Assembly: GCA_017997855.1 (NCBI GenBank)
Contig: JAGOEF010000065.1
Coordinates: 1 to 8,215 of the forward strand
Direction: 5' to 3'
DNA: 8,215 bases
Origin: Bacteroidales bacterium
GTDB lineage: Bacteria; Bacteroidota; Bacteroidia; Bacteroidales; ML635J-15
Shown: piece after piece, positions 1-5,355 of the stretch
How positions within the stretch are numbered: position 1 is the first letter of the stretch
How the letters are laid out: each line of letters starts with the position of its first letter
Translations under genes and position numbers: made by a program
Notes under the pieces: model-generated
Told to the model about the DNA's origin: nothing
The model's database searches: none
Seen by the model: only the letters and a program-made list of their open reading frames with translations

Positions 1-526
1 GGGTGTCGGTAACCGGTTTTATCCTGAAGCCGATGTAATGCTCACCGGTGTTCGTCCAGGTAGTTACCGTAGCACCTGCTGATGCTCCATAGTTTGATGA
101 CCAGAAATAGGCGCCACCGGTCGTGAAAATGCTGGCGTCCGAAATCTCGAACCCGGCATCCAGGGTGTCGGCAACGGCAACCGTAAAATATTGCGTGCCC
201 GGATAACCCAGCGAAGTTTCGGGATGACTTAAAATCATGTTTTCGGCTTGTAATGGTGTAATCGTGCAGGCTGTTGAACCACCTCCCAGACCTCCGCCAC
301 CACTGGCATAAAAACGGAAGTCCATAACCCCGTTGCCATCAACATCAATGTCGATTGTGCCTTGCAATGTCGATAAATGCACCGCAGCAGCCTGAATGGT
401 GCTGTCGGGCTCAATGTTGGTGTAAATATCGTTTTGACTCACCTGTCCGGTAATAATTGACTGCCCGAACGAAGAACCCATGCCTGCAAAGACACAAATC
501 GGAAACAAAATGGAAATGAATTTCAT
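1..526 (-). CDS. Secreted hypothetical protein, N-terminal part (C-terminus off the left edge)
   Basis: I do not recognise a specific function. The reading frame is open from an ATG at 526-524 to the window edge, giving 175 complete codons with no stop. Residues 1-22 look like a signal peptide: Lys2, a hydrophobic stretch, then a likely cleavage near SFG/QS. Residues 59-69 (DIDVDGNGVMD) are an acidic D-x-D-x-DGNG motif like those found in secreted Bacteroidota proteins, often as calcium-binding or FG-GAP-like loops. A Gly-rich run (residues 75-83) follows. The visible end (YIGFRI) resembles beta-rich extracellular proteins of this phylum, many of which end in a T9SS sorting domain; here that part cannot be seen. 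TAnnTTTG promoter boxes lie just upstream at 543-558. It is divergent from the toxin-antitoxin pair. Secretion is fairly sure; the role is unknown. Confidence 0.75.
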   Translation of the reverse strand, partial: MKFISILFPICVFAGMGSSFGQSIITGQVSQNDIYTNIEPDSTIQAAAVHLSTLQGTIDIDVDGNGVMDFRFYASGGGGLGGGSTACTITPLQAENMILSHPETSLGYPGTQYFTVAVADTLDAGFEISDASIFTTGGAYFWSSNYGASAGATVTTWTNTGEHYIGFRIKPVTDT

Positions 527-542
527 AATATAGGCTTATTTA

Positions 543-558
543 CAAATATACAAATTTA
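543..558 (-). promoter_or_regulatory. Tandem TAnnTTTG promoter boxes for the secreted-protein gene
   Basis: Read on the minus strand, TAAATTTG (558-551) is directly followed by TATATTTG (550-543). Both match the Bacteroidota -7 consensus TAnnTTTG. The inner box would start transcription about 10 bases before the ATG at 526. I see no convincing TTTG -33 element at the right distance. Confidence 0.5.
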
Positions 559-560
559 AG

Positions 561-620
561 ATTTAATGAGCAGATTAAATATAATATTTCGATTAATGTC
601 CACCTGATGCAAATTAATGT
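561..620. repeat. Short inverted and direct repeats in the divergent intergenic region
   Basis: A perfect 7-base inverted repeat, ATTTAAT (561-567) and ATTAAAT (574-580), lies just upstream of the minus-strand promoter boxes. The octamer ATTAATGT occurs twice, at 592-599 and 613-620, 21 bases apart or about two helical turns. CACCT (601-605) is also mirrored by AGGTG (648-652). These could be operator sites between two divergent promoters, but the sequence is AT-rich and chance is a real alternative. Confidence 0.25.
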
Positions 621-677
621 TACGTGCTTCAATGAATTTATTTCACTAGGTGTAAAACTACGAAAGTGTTAAAATGG

Positions 678-709
678 TTGCATGGGTTTCGTTTTATTTT
701 GTATCTTTG
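678..709 (+). promoter_or_regulatory. Bacteroidota-type promoter of the MNT/HEPN operon, predicted leaderless
   Basis: The -7 box TATCTTTG (702-709) matches TAnnTTTG exactly. A TTG at 678-680 sits 21 bases upstream as a possible -33 element. The box ends 5 bases before the ATG at 715, so transcription should start at or within a base or two of the start codon. This also argues against the earlier in-frame ATG at 682, which would lie upstream of the transcription start. Confidence 0.6.
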
Positions 710-714
710 TTAAG

Positions 715-1038
715 ATGAAAATCATAGAGCAGCATATCGAATCATTAAGAAAGCTATGTGAAGCATATCATGTTTCGGTTTTATATGTCTTTGGTTCAGT
801 TTCGGAAGGAAATTTTACCGAAAAAAGTGATATTGATTTTTTAGTTCGCTTCGAAAGTGTTGACCCATTGGAATATTTTGATAATTACCTAGATTTTAAA
901 ACTGACTTACAAAAGCTTTTTTCGAGGGAGGTTGATCTAATAGAGATTCAAACATTAAAAAATCCGATATTAATAAGGTCTATCGAAAAAAATAAAATAT
1001 TGCTCTATGGAAGAGAGAATTCAAAAATGGCTGTTTGA
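715..1038 (+). CDS. mntA: MNT-domain nucleotidyltransferase, antitoxin of a HEPN/MNT module
   Basis: This is a 107-residue minimal nucleotidyltransferase. The MNT signature G-S-x10-D-x-D is present (Gly27, Ser28, Asp39, Asp41), and Asp74 in REVDLI fits the third catalytic acid. In characterised MntA/HepT systems the MNT protein transfers AMP from ATP to a tyrosine of the HEPN toxin and so silences it; here that role is inferred from family and context. I chose the ATG at 715 over the in-frame ATG at 682 because the promoter box ends at 709 and homologues begin near this point. The gene overlaps the downstream HEPN gene by 32 bases, suggesting coupled translation. The pair is more AT-rich than the genes around it, which fits a horizontally acquired module. 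Family assignment is firm. Confidence 0.9.
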   Translation: MKIIEQHIESLRKLCEAYHVSVLYVFGSVSEGNFTEKSDIDFLVRFESVDPLEYFDNYLDFKTDLQKLFSREVDLIEIQTLKNPILIRSIEKNKILLYGRENSKMAV

Positions 1039-1354
1039 CATTAAATACGCTATTGAAGAAATAGACAACTTCTTTTTAGAAAATCCCAAAGAATTTACCG
1101 TTTACTCGACTAACCTGATTTTAAAGAGGGCCATTGAAAGAAATTTAGAAATCATAGGCGAAGCGGTAAACAGAATATTGAAAGCAGATCCCCAATTTCC
1201 AATCAAAAATGCAAATAAAATAGTAGGGTTGCGAAATCAAATAATTCACGCATACGATGGTATTTCAGATGAAAACATCTGGGCAGTAGTGCAGAAGCAT
1301 TTGCCGTTGCTGCAAGAAGAGGTTAATCAGTTAATTGACCAATTACAATCATAA
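1007..1354 (+). CDS. hepT: HEPN-domain (DUF86/HepT-like) ribonuclease toxin
   Basis: This 115-residue, mostly helical protein is the usual length for HepT/DUF86. The HEPN active-site motif R-x4-H is present as RNQIIHAY with Arg76, His81 and Tyr83. That is the complete RX4HXY form, in which Arg and His cleave RNA and the Tyr is the residue AMPylated by MntA in characterised systems. Residues 41-58 (RAIERNLEIIGEAVNRIL) match the conserved helix of the family, including the usual RN and GEA positions. The ATG at 1007 lies inside the 3' end of the MNT gene in another frame, so expression is probably translationally coupled. Nothing is truncated and no key residue is missing, so the toxin is predicted active. 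Its RNA target cannot be read from the sequence. Confidence 0.9.
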   Translation: MEERIQKWLFDIKYAIEEIDNFFLENPKEFTVYSTNLILKRAIERNLEIIGEAVNRILKADPQFPIKNANKIVGLRNQIIHAYDGISDENIWAVVQKHLPLLQEEVNQLIDQLQS

Positions 1355-1406
1355 ACTTTGCAAGATTTTTAAATTACCTAATCATTTTGCCTCTTTTCCA
1401 CCTTCA

Positions 1407-1440
1407 GTACAAATTTTCCGCAACAAATTGTACTTTTATC
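1407..1440 (+). terminator. Possible weak terminator after the toxin-antitoxin operon
   Basis: GTACAA (1407-1412) pairs with TTGTAC (1428-1433). After one bulged A, TTT (1414-1416) pairs with AAA (1425-1427), leaving an 8-base loop. TTTTATC follows. It lies 53 bases after the HEPN stop. The stem is AT-rich and bulged. The same bases include TACTTTTA (1431-1438), a 7-of-8 match to TAnnTTTG that might instead promote the next gene. Confidence 0.35.
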
Positions 1441-1455
1441 TGTTAAATAGTCTGA

Positions 1456-1683
1456 ATGAATTGTATTATGGGAAAGCTATTTTTGATAACTCTTATGCTG
1501 ATGGCCATTGCCTTTGTAGGCCTGGGCATTGGTATTTTTTTTGGTAAAAAGAAAAAATTTCCTGAAGGCTCCATCAGCAAGAACAAAGCCATGCAAGAAC
1601 GGGGCATTACCTGTGTGAAACACGAAGAGTTCCACAATTGCGGCAAAGATGGTGGTTGTTGCGGCGCGAATCCTATAGTTTAA
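1456..1683 (+). CDS. Small single-span membrane protein with Cys-rich tail (possibly NqrM/DUF539-like)
   Basis: A 75-residue protein from the ATG at 1456, or 71 residues from the ATG at 1468 (MGKLFLITL), which gives a more typical N-terminus. Residues 6-29 form one transmembrane helix, followed by a KKKK stop-transfer patch (31-34) that places the tail in the cytoplasm. The tail carries Cys53, Cys62, Cys68 and Cys69, ending in a GGCCGANP segment. Short Bacteroidota proteins with this N-terminal span, a KFPEGSISKNK-like segment and a GITC motif occur widely as uncharacterised 'membrane or secreted proteins'. The architecture (one span, a short linker, clustered Cys with GG) recalls NqrM/DUF539, which supports Fe delivery during Na+-NQR maturation. 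That link rests on architecture only and is tentative. No nqr or rnf genes are in view. The gene's last 11 bases overlap the 3' end of the opposite-strand gene. Confidence 0.75.
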   Translation: MNCIMGKLFLITLMLMAIAFVGLGIGIFFGKKKKFPEGSISKNKAMQERGITCVKHEEFHNCGKDGGCCGANPIV

Positions 1684-3178
1684 CGAAGCTTACTGCATTT
1701 TTTCCGTCGCCGGTAATCAGACGATATAAGCCCGGTTGTAACCAACCGATTTGCAACTGAATTGTTTCAGATTCTGCTATACCCGTGAAGACCGTCTTTC
1801 CCGTGCTGCTGATAACAGTATATGCCAATGGTTCACTGTATTCGGGCAGGAGAATGGTAAGTTCAGCGTTGCACGGATTGGGCGATACACTCATTTTTTT
1901 TGATTTCTGCAAGCGGGTTATGGCTGAATTCAGGTCAAATAAATCGCTAGTGCTATACACTACCGAAGTGTTTTCGCAAGCCTGTGTGCCGCTGCTGGTA
2001 TGGTAAGCCAGTTTAAAGAAATTGTTTTCGGGTACAAATTGCATGAACTGAATGTTGCCACCACCTCCAAAAGCACAGGAACTGCTGTAATCGAGCATTA
2101 TTTGCCACTGTTCGTGAGCACCAAATGCAGTGCCATCACCCATGTTGTTTCTCACTGCATTATAACGGGTGCATGTGTGTACGGCATCATTGCGCGAAAT
2201 CGCATAATTGGCTGCATACAGGTTCTTGTCGGGAATCAGATCGGGATATTCGGTGTTGCGTATCGAAATAAAGGGTATGGCAGGAGCTACTTCGATGATG
2301 GTGGCAATTTTGTTATCATCGCCACAGGTCGATGGAGCGAGGGCAGTGATAATATAGCTGTCGGCATAGCCAAAGATGTTCGCCTGCACCACGTCGTTCA
2401 CGTCGAGCGCATTGTTCTGACCATCGTTATTGTAGTCTTTCATCTCGATAGCCTTACGCAGACTAAACCAAACGGGTTCGTAAGCCTTGTTGAGTTCAGC
2501 CCCGGCATACACATCCGAAAGCATGTGCTGCATAACGGCCAACCCCGACTGGTTAAAGCCCGAAAGTACCGAAATCTGACCTGCAAAGCCGATGAGTGCC
2601 CAGTTTTGTTCGTCGGGTTCCGAAGGGAAATGAATCACCATCACCTGATTGCGGATAATTACCGGCTGATCGTTCCAGTCGAGATGACGGGTTATTGCCG
2701 ATTTTCCGTCGAGTTCGGTTCCTGCTGTTGCGCTGCCCCAGCTCATCAAACTACTGCATCCGTTATCGAGTCCGAGTCCTTTACCCAAAAAATTCTGCAG
2801 ATCGAGGAAACTGTTGGCTAACAAAACGTCGATATAATCAACCTCGAAATCTACCACATCGCGGTCGTTGATACCATCAGCCATTGCCATGGCCTCGTAA
2901 ATATACACCGAATCAATCGAAATATGCGCCTGCGTCTGCATAAGTGTCCTCCCCATATTGTAATACGATCCGAAAGCCGGCATCAGGTAGTTTTCGAACA
3001 AATCGGCAATTCCGGGTGCCAGCAGATAACCTGCCGCATAACCCCGTTCCTCATGGGTACCCCAGACCTTCACAATTTTAAACTGTTCATCTTCCGAAAC
3101 TATAAGCCCATTCACCTGCTGAGCCGACGAAATGAGGCACATCAGCATACCCGTGAGCAAAAGAATTGATTTTTTCAA
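1673..3178 (-). CDS. Secreted Ntn-hydrolase-like protein (peptidase C45 / acyltransferase type) with T9SS sorting domain
   Basis: A 501-residue protein. Residues 1-20 are a signal peptide (MKK start, hydrophobic core, SSAQ end). Residues 33-130 hold the conserved lead-in, with GTHEERGYAAG at 40-50. Cys141 in NGCSSLMSWG is the likely autocatalytic N-terminal nucleophile, and TRHLDWN (163-169, Arg164 and Asp167) matches the substrate-side motif of C45 and related amidases. A canonical EF-hand-like loop (Asp248, Asn250, Asp252, Gln254, Asn256, Asp259) sits inside the enzyme domain. Residues about 429-501, starting SVSPNPCN and ending VSFVKL, form a type A T9SS sorting domain, so the product should cross the outer membrane and be surface-bound or released. 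The start is TTG: an in-frame TGA lies two codons upstream, and the next ATG (codon 11) would cut into the signal peptide. Substrate unknown; lipid amide, acyl-amino acid or peptide cleavage are all possible. Confidence 0.85.
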   Translation of the reverse strand: MKKSILLLTGMLMCLISSAQQVNGLIVSEDEQFKIVKVWGTHEERGYAAGYLLAPGIADLFENYLMPAFGSYYNMGRTLMQTQAHISIDSVYIYEAMAMADGINDRDVVDFEVDYIDVLLANSFLDLQNFLGKGLGLDNGCSSLMSWGSATAGTELDGKSAITRHLDWNDQPVIIRNQVMVIHFPSEPDEQNWALIGFAGQISVLSGFNQSGLAVMQHMLSDVYAGAELNKAYEPVWFSLRKAIEMKDYNNDGQNNALDVNDVVQANIFGYADSYIITALAPSTCGDDNKIATIIEVAPAIPFISIRNTEYPDLIPDKNLYAANYAISRNDAVHTCTRYNAVRNNMGDGTAFGAHEQWQIMLDYSSSCAFGGGGNIQFMQFVPENNFFKLAYHTSSGTQACENTSVVYSTSDLFDLNSAITRLQKSKKMSVSPNPCNAELTILLPEYSEPLAYTVISSTGKTVFTGIAESETIQLQIGWLQPGLYRLITGDGKNAVSFVKL

Positions 3179-3194
3179 GTGTCAGTGCTTTCTA

Positions 3195-3202
3195 CAAAAA
3201 TA
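3195..3202 (-). promoter_or_regulatory. TAnnTTTG box of the C45-like gene, next to the upstream terminator
   Basis: TATTTTTG read on the minus strand (3202-3195) matches the -7 consensus exactly and ends 16 bases before the TTG start codon, predicting a leader of roughly 10 bases. It lies in the T-rich trailer of the terminator of the upstream gene. No clear -33 TTTG is present, as that position falls in the hairpin and T tract. Confidence 0.5.
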
Positions 3203-3213
3203 CGAATAAAATA

Positions 3214-3241
3214 AAAAGGTGCTCACAGCGGAGCACCTTTT
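3214..3241 (-). terminator. Strong intrinsic terminator after the cysteine peptidase gene
   Basis: AAAAGGTGCTC (3214-3224) and GAGCACCTTTT (3231-3241) form a perfect 11-base-pair stem around a 6-base loop. Read on the minus strand, the GC-rich core GGTGCTC/GAGCACC is followed by TTTTTATTTTATT. It starts 8 bases after the stop codon at 3249. The A/T flanks make it roughly symmetric, so it might also stop plus-strand transcription. Confidence 0.9.
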
Positions 3242-3248
3242 CTTAAAA

Positions 3249-4445
3249 TTACTTAATGTTCAGCTTCTTTTTAAGATCTTTGGGGATGGCATCCTTATGA
3301 ACCACAATATTCATGGTTTTGTATTTCACATAGGTTTCCGAAGCATAGAAGTAGCCTTCGTAAATGTTGTTGGTGTTCCAACTGTTCTGAACCAGATAGT
3401 ATTTGGTGCCTTTTTGGTCTTTGGCAATTCCGGTAATGACCATACCATGATCGTCGGTGGTCTGATAGTTATCAAAAGCTTCCTGACGGATTTCCTGAGT
3501 GATTTCTTTTTCAGGGATGGGTCTGTCGAGGCTGAAAAGCTTCTCATTCTTTTCTTTTTCGGTGAGTTTTTCCCATTTATCTCTTTCAAGACCATCGAGG
3601 TCTGGGCGCGATTCAGCGGGAACAACAGCAACACCTTTGGTCCAAGAAAAACCTTTTTCGCTTACGTCGGCACCCCAGCATACCGGGTATCCGTTGTCGA
3701 TGGCGTTGTCGAAAACCTGCATGAGCTCGTCCAGCGGTACGTTGTAGCATAAACCCCATGCCCAGTTGTCCGGAATTTCCAGAACAAACTGCGAATAAAA
3801 TGGATGGTGCGAATAGGAGGTAAGATTCACATAATCATCGGGGTTAAAACCCAGCGATTGTGCAAATTCTTTTGGGGTGTATTCTTTACCATTGTATTTG
3901 AATTTTTCGGGGCGAACGCCTAAGTACGCATCGAGAATGCCCGAGAAAGCCTGTTTCCAGGCTGTCGATAATTTTTTATTATCGTTTTCGAGAACACCTT
4001 CAACAAATTTCTTCAGTACAGCATCCAATTCACCATGTACATGCTTGTCTTCGCCATAGTTCAGGCCTTTATAGGCTTCTTCGGGTACGGCACCATATTT
4101 TGACCACACATTAAACACATCGTGAAAAGCACCACCTCCGGCAAAGTTCAGCGAACCATGAACACGGATGTATTTTTCGGCCTTTTCCTGATAGGCATTG
4201 CGAACCACCCACATTTCGGACAGGTCAACTTCGGGTTTTCCCATACGCAGCAGTTCTGCTTCGATAAACGAATTGGCACTGAAACTCCAGCATGTTCCCG
4301 AACGGTACTGGTCGCGCACAGGGGCCGATTTAAGTTTCTTTACAATTTCGAAGTTGAATTTTTCTCCGGCATCGTCCTGTGCCATCAGCGGCATGGTGCT
4401 TATCAGCAATGCCAGCATAGTAATAATAATTCCTGTTTTTTTCAT
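3249..4445 (-). CDS. Exported C1B papain-family cysteine peptidase (bleomycin-hydrolase / aminopeptidase C-like)
   Basis: A 398-residue protein with a signal peptide at residues 1-22 (MKKTGIIITM, ending LMAQ). The papain-fold catalytic set is complete: Gln46 of the oxyanion hole, Cys52 in SGTCWSFS, His333 in DDHGMVITG and Asn354 in QNSWN. The wide Cys-His spacing, with a helical Lys/Glu-rich insert at about 285-325, is typical of the C1B (bleomycin hydrolase, PepC) branch rather than secreted papains. Characterised C1B members are cytoplasmic aminopeptidases, so the signal peptide marks an envelope version that probably trims peptides in the periplasm. I see no T9SS tail; the protein ends in a Lys-rich segment. 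The ATG at 4445 is preferred over upstream in-frame starts because it begins the signal peptide. It lies 11 bases after the stop of the PhnP-like gene and is likely co-transcribed with it. Confidence 0.9.
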   Translation of the reverse strand: MKKTGIIITMLALLISTMPLMAQDDAGEKFNFEIVKKLKSAPVRDQYRSGTCWSFSANSFIEAELLRMGKPEVDLSEMWVVRNAYQEKAEKYIRVHGSLNFAGGGAFHDVFNVWSKYGAVPEEAYKGLNYGEDKHVHGELDAVLKKFVEGVLENDNKKLSTAWKQAFSGILDAYLGVRPEKFKYNGKEYTPKEFAQSLGFNPDDYVNLTSYSHHPFYSQFVLEIPDNWAWGLCYNVPLDELMQVFDNAIDNGYPVCWGADVSEKGFSWTKGVAVVPAESRPDLDGLERDKWEKLTEKEKNEKLFSLDRPIPEKEITQEIRQEAFDNYQTTDDHGMVITGIAKDQKGTKYYLVQNSWNTNNIYEGYFYASETYVKYKTMNIVVHKDAIPKDLKKKLNIK

Positions 4446-4456
4446 TTTCGTATTAT

Positions 4457-5266
4457 TTAAGTGATTTCGATCTGTAATCCGTCGTAGGCGAGACATACTC
4501 CCGGTGGCAGTTCGCGGTTTACCTCTTCGTGAAGACCCATGTGGTGGCTTAAATGGGTGATATAGGTTTTTTGAGGGGCACACGAACGCGCAAATTCAAG
4601 GGCTTCGTCGAGGGTATAGTGCGAAATATGTTTTTCTTTCCGCAAGGCATTAATTACCAGATGTTTTGTACCAAAAATTTTATTTCGTTCTTCGTCAGCA
4701 ATGTAGTTGGCGTCGGTTATATAGGTAAGATTTCCTATTCTGAAGCCTAAAATGGGCAGGCGGTAGTGCATCACCCGTATGGGGATGATTTTAATGCCAA
4801 AAACTTCGAAGGCTTTCTCATCAATATCATGCAACATCAGTTGCGGAACACCAGGGTATTTGTTATCGGAGAATACATAGCTGTATTCGCGGCGCAACGC
4901 CATCTGAACCCGCTGTTCGGCATAGATGTCCATTGGCGACTGATTCAGAAAATTATAGGCCCGTACATCGTCGAGACCACCAATATGGTCTTTGTGTTCA
5001 TGCGTGAAAATAATGGCGTCGAGACGTTTTACATTTTCCCTAAGCATCTGCTGACGGAAGTCGGGGCCGGCATCAATCAGAATGTTTTTACCGTGAACCT
5101 CTATGAGAACCGCAGTGCGCAATCGCTTGTCGCGTACATCCGCCGAACGGCAAATATCGCACTCACAGCCTATAACCGGCACACCCTGAGAGGTTCCTGT
5201 TCCGAGAAAAGTCAGCTTCAAACTTTTTTTTTCGAAGATAGATATTTTTTGTGTCGCCAGATGCAT
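4457..5266 (-). CDS. PhnP-like metallo-beta-lactamase-fold hydrolase
   Basis: A 269-residue metallohydrolase from the ATG at 5266. The metal motif HxHxDH is present (His89, His91, Asp93, His94), with His167 (VMHYRLP), Asp185 (ITDANY) and His238/241/242 (THLSHHMG) as further ligand candidates. GCECDIC (Cys34, Cys36, Cys39) has the same C-x-C-x2-C spacing as the structural zinc site of PhnP, a phosphoribosyl 1,2-cyclic phosphate phosphodiesterase. The N-terminal TFLGTGTSQGVPVIGC is characteristic of this group. No phn genes are nearby, so the substrate may be another cyclic phosphodiester; the protein has no signal peptide and should be cytoplasmic. The start is uncertain: family members usually begin right at KLTFLGTG, which would be a TTG at 5221. 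A TATCTTCG box (5240-5233) and a 9-base A run lie just before that TTG, so the shorter 254-residue form may be the real one. Confidence 0.88.
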   Translation of the reverse strand: MHLATQKISIFEKKSLKLTFLGTGTSQGVPVIGCECDICRSADVRDKRLRTAVLIEVHGKNILIDAGPDFRQQMLRENVKRLDAIIFTHEHKDHIGGLDDVRAYNFLNQSPMDIYAEQRVQMALRREYSYVFSDNKYPGVPQLMLHDIDEKAFEVFGIKIIPIRVMHYRLPILGFRIGNLTYITDANYIADEERNKIFGTKHLVINALRKEKHISHYTLDEALEFARSCAPQKTYITHLSHHMGLHEEVNRELPPGVCLAYDGLQIEIT

Positions 5267-5344
5267 CGGGAACAACGGAATTCTTAAAATTAATTTAAAC
5301 CTTAGCGTTATGGTTTTGTTATAAGCCTTAATGAATCTATTTAT

Positions 5345-5352
5345 TACATTTG
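5345..5352 (+). promoter_or_regulatory. TAnnTTTG promoter box of the redox operon, predicted leaderless
   Basis: TACATTTG at 5345-5352 matches the -7 consensus exactly and ends 3 bases before the ATG at 5356, so the transcript should begin at the start codon itself. TTTTG at 5314-5318 is the nearest upstream -33-like sequence but is 26 bases away, longer than usual. The minus-strand hydrolase gene diverges from this region. Confidence 0.5.
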
Positions 5353-5355
5353 CGC

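Noticed and set aside
682..714. Upstream ATG adding 11 hydrophobic residues to the MNT protein
   Set aside because: The promoter box at 702-709 falls inside this stretch, so it would not be transcribed from that promoter, and the residues do not resemble MNT N-termini.
1335..1547. A 70-codon frame overlapping the HEPN end and the small membrane protein
   Set aside because: No ATG start, no domain, and it conflicts with the hydrophobic helix and Cys tail of the 1456-1683 gene, which look protein-like.
2000..2821. A 273-codon open frame on the plus strand opposite the C45-like gene
   Set aside because: It is fully antisense to a gene with a signal peptide, catalytic motifs and a T9SS tail. 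Its translation shows no recognisable domain, and no promoter box precedes it.
4446..4583. N-terminal extension of the cysteine peptidase by 46 residues
   Set aside because: It would run into the end of the PhnP-like gene and bury the signal peptide internally; the ATG at 4445 fits both spacing and secretion.
4766..5287. A 173-codon open frame on the plus strand opposite the PhnP-like gene
   Set aside because: The opposite strand carries the full set of zinc and metal motifs in a conserved order; this frame is a shadow.
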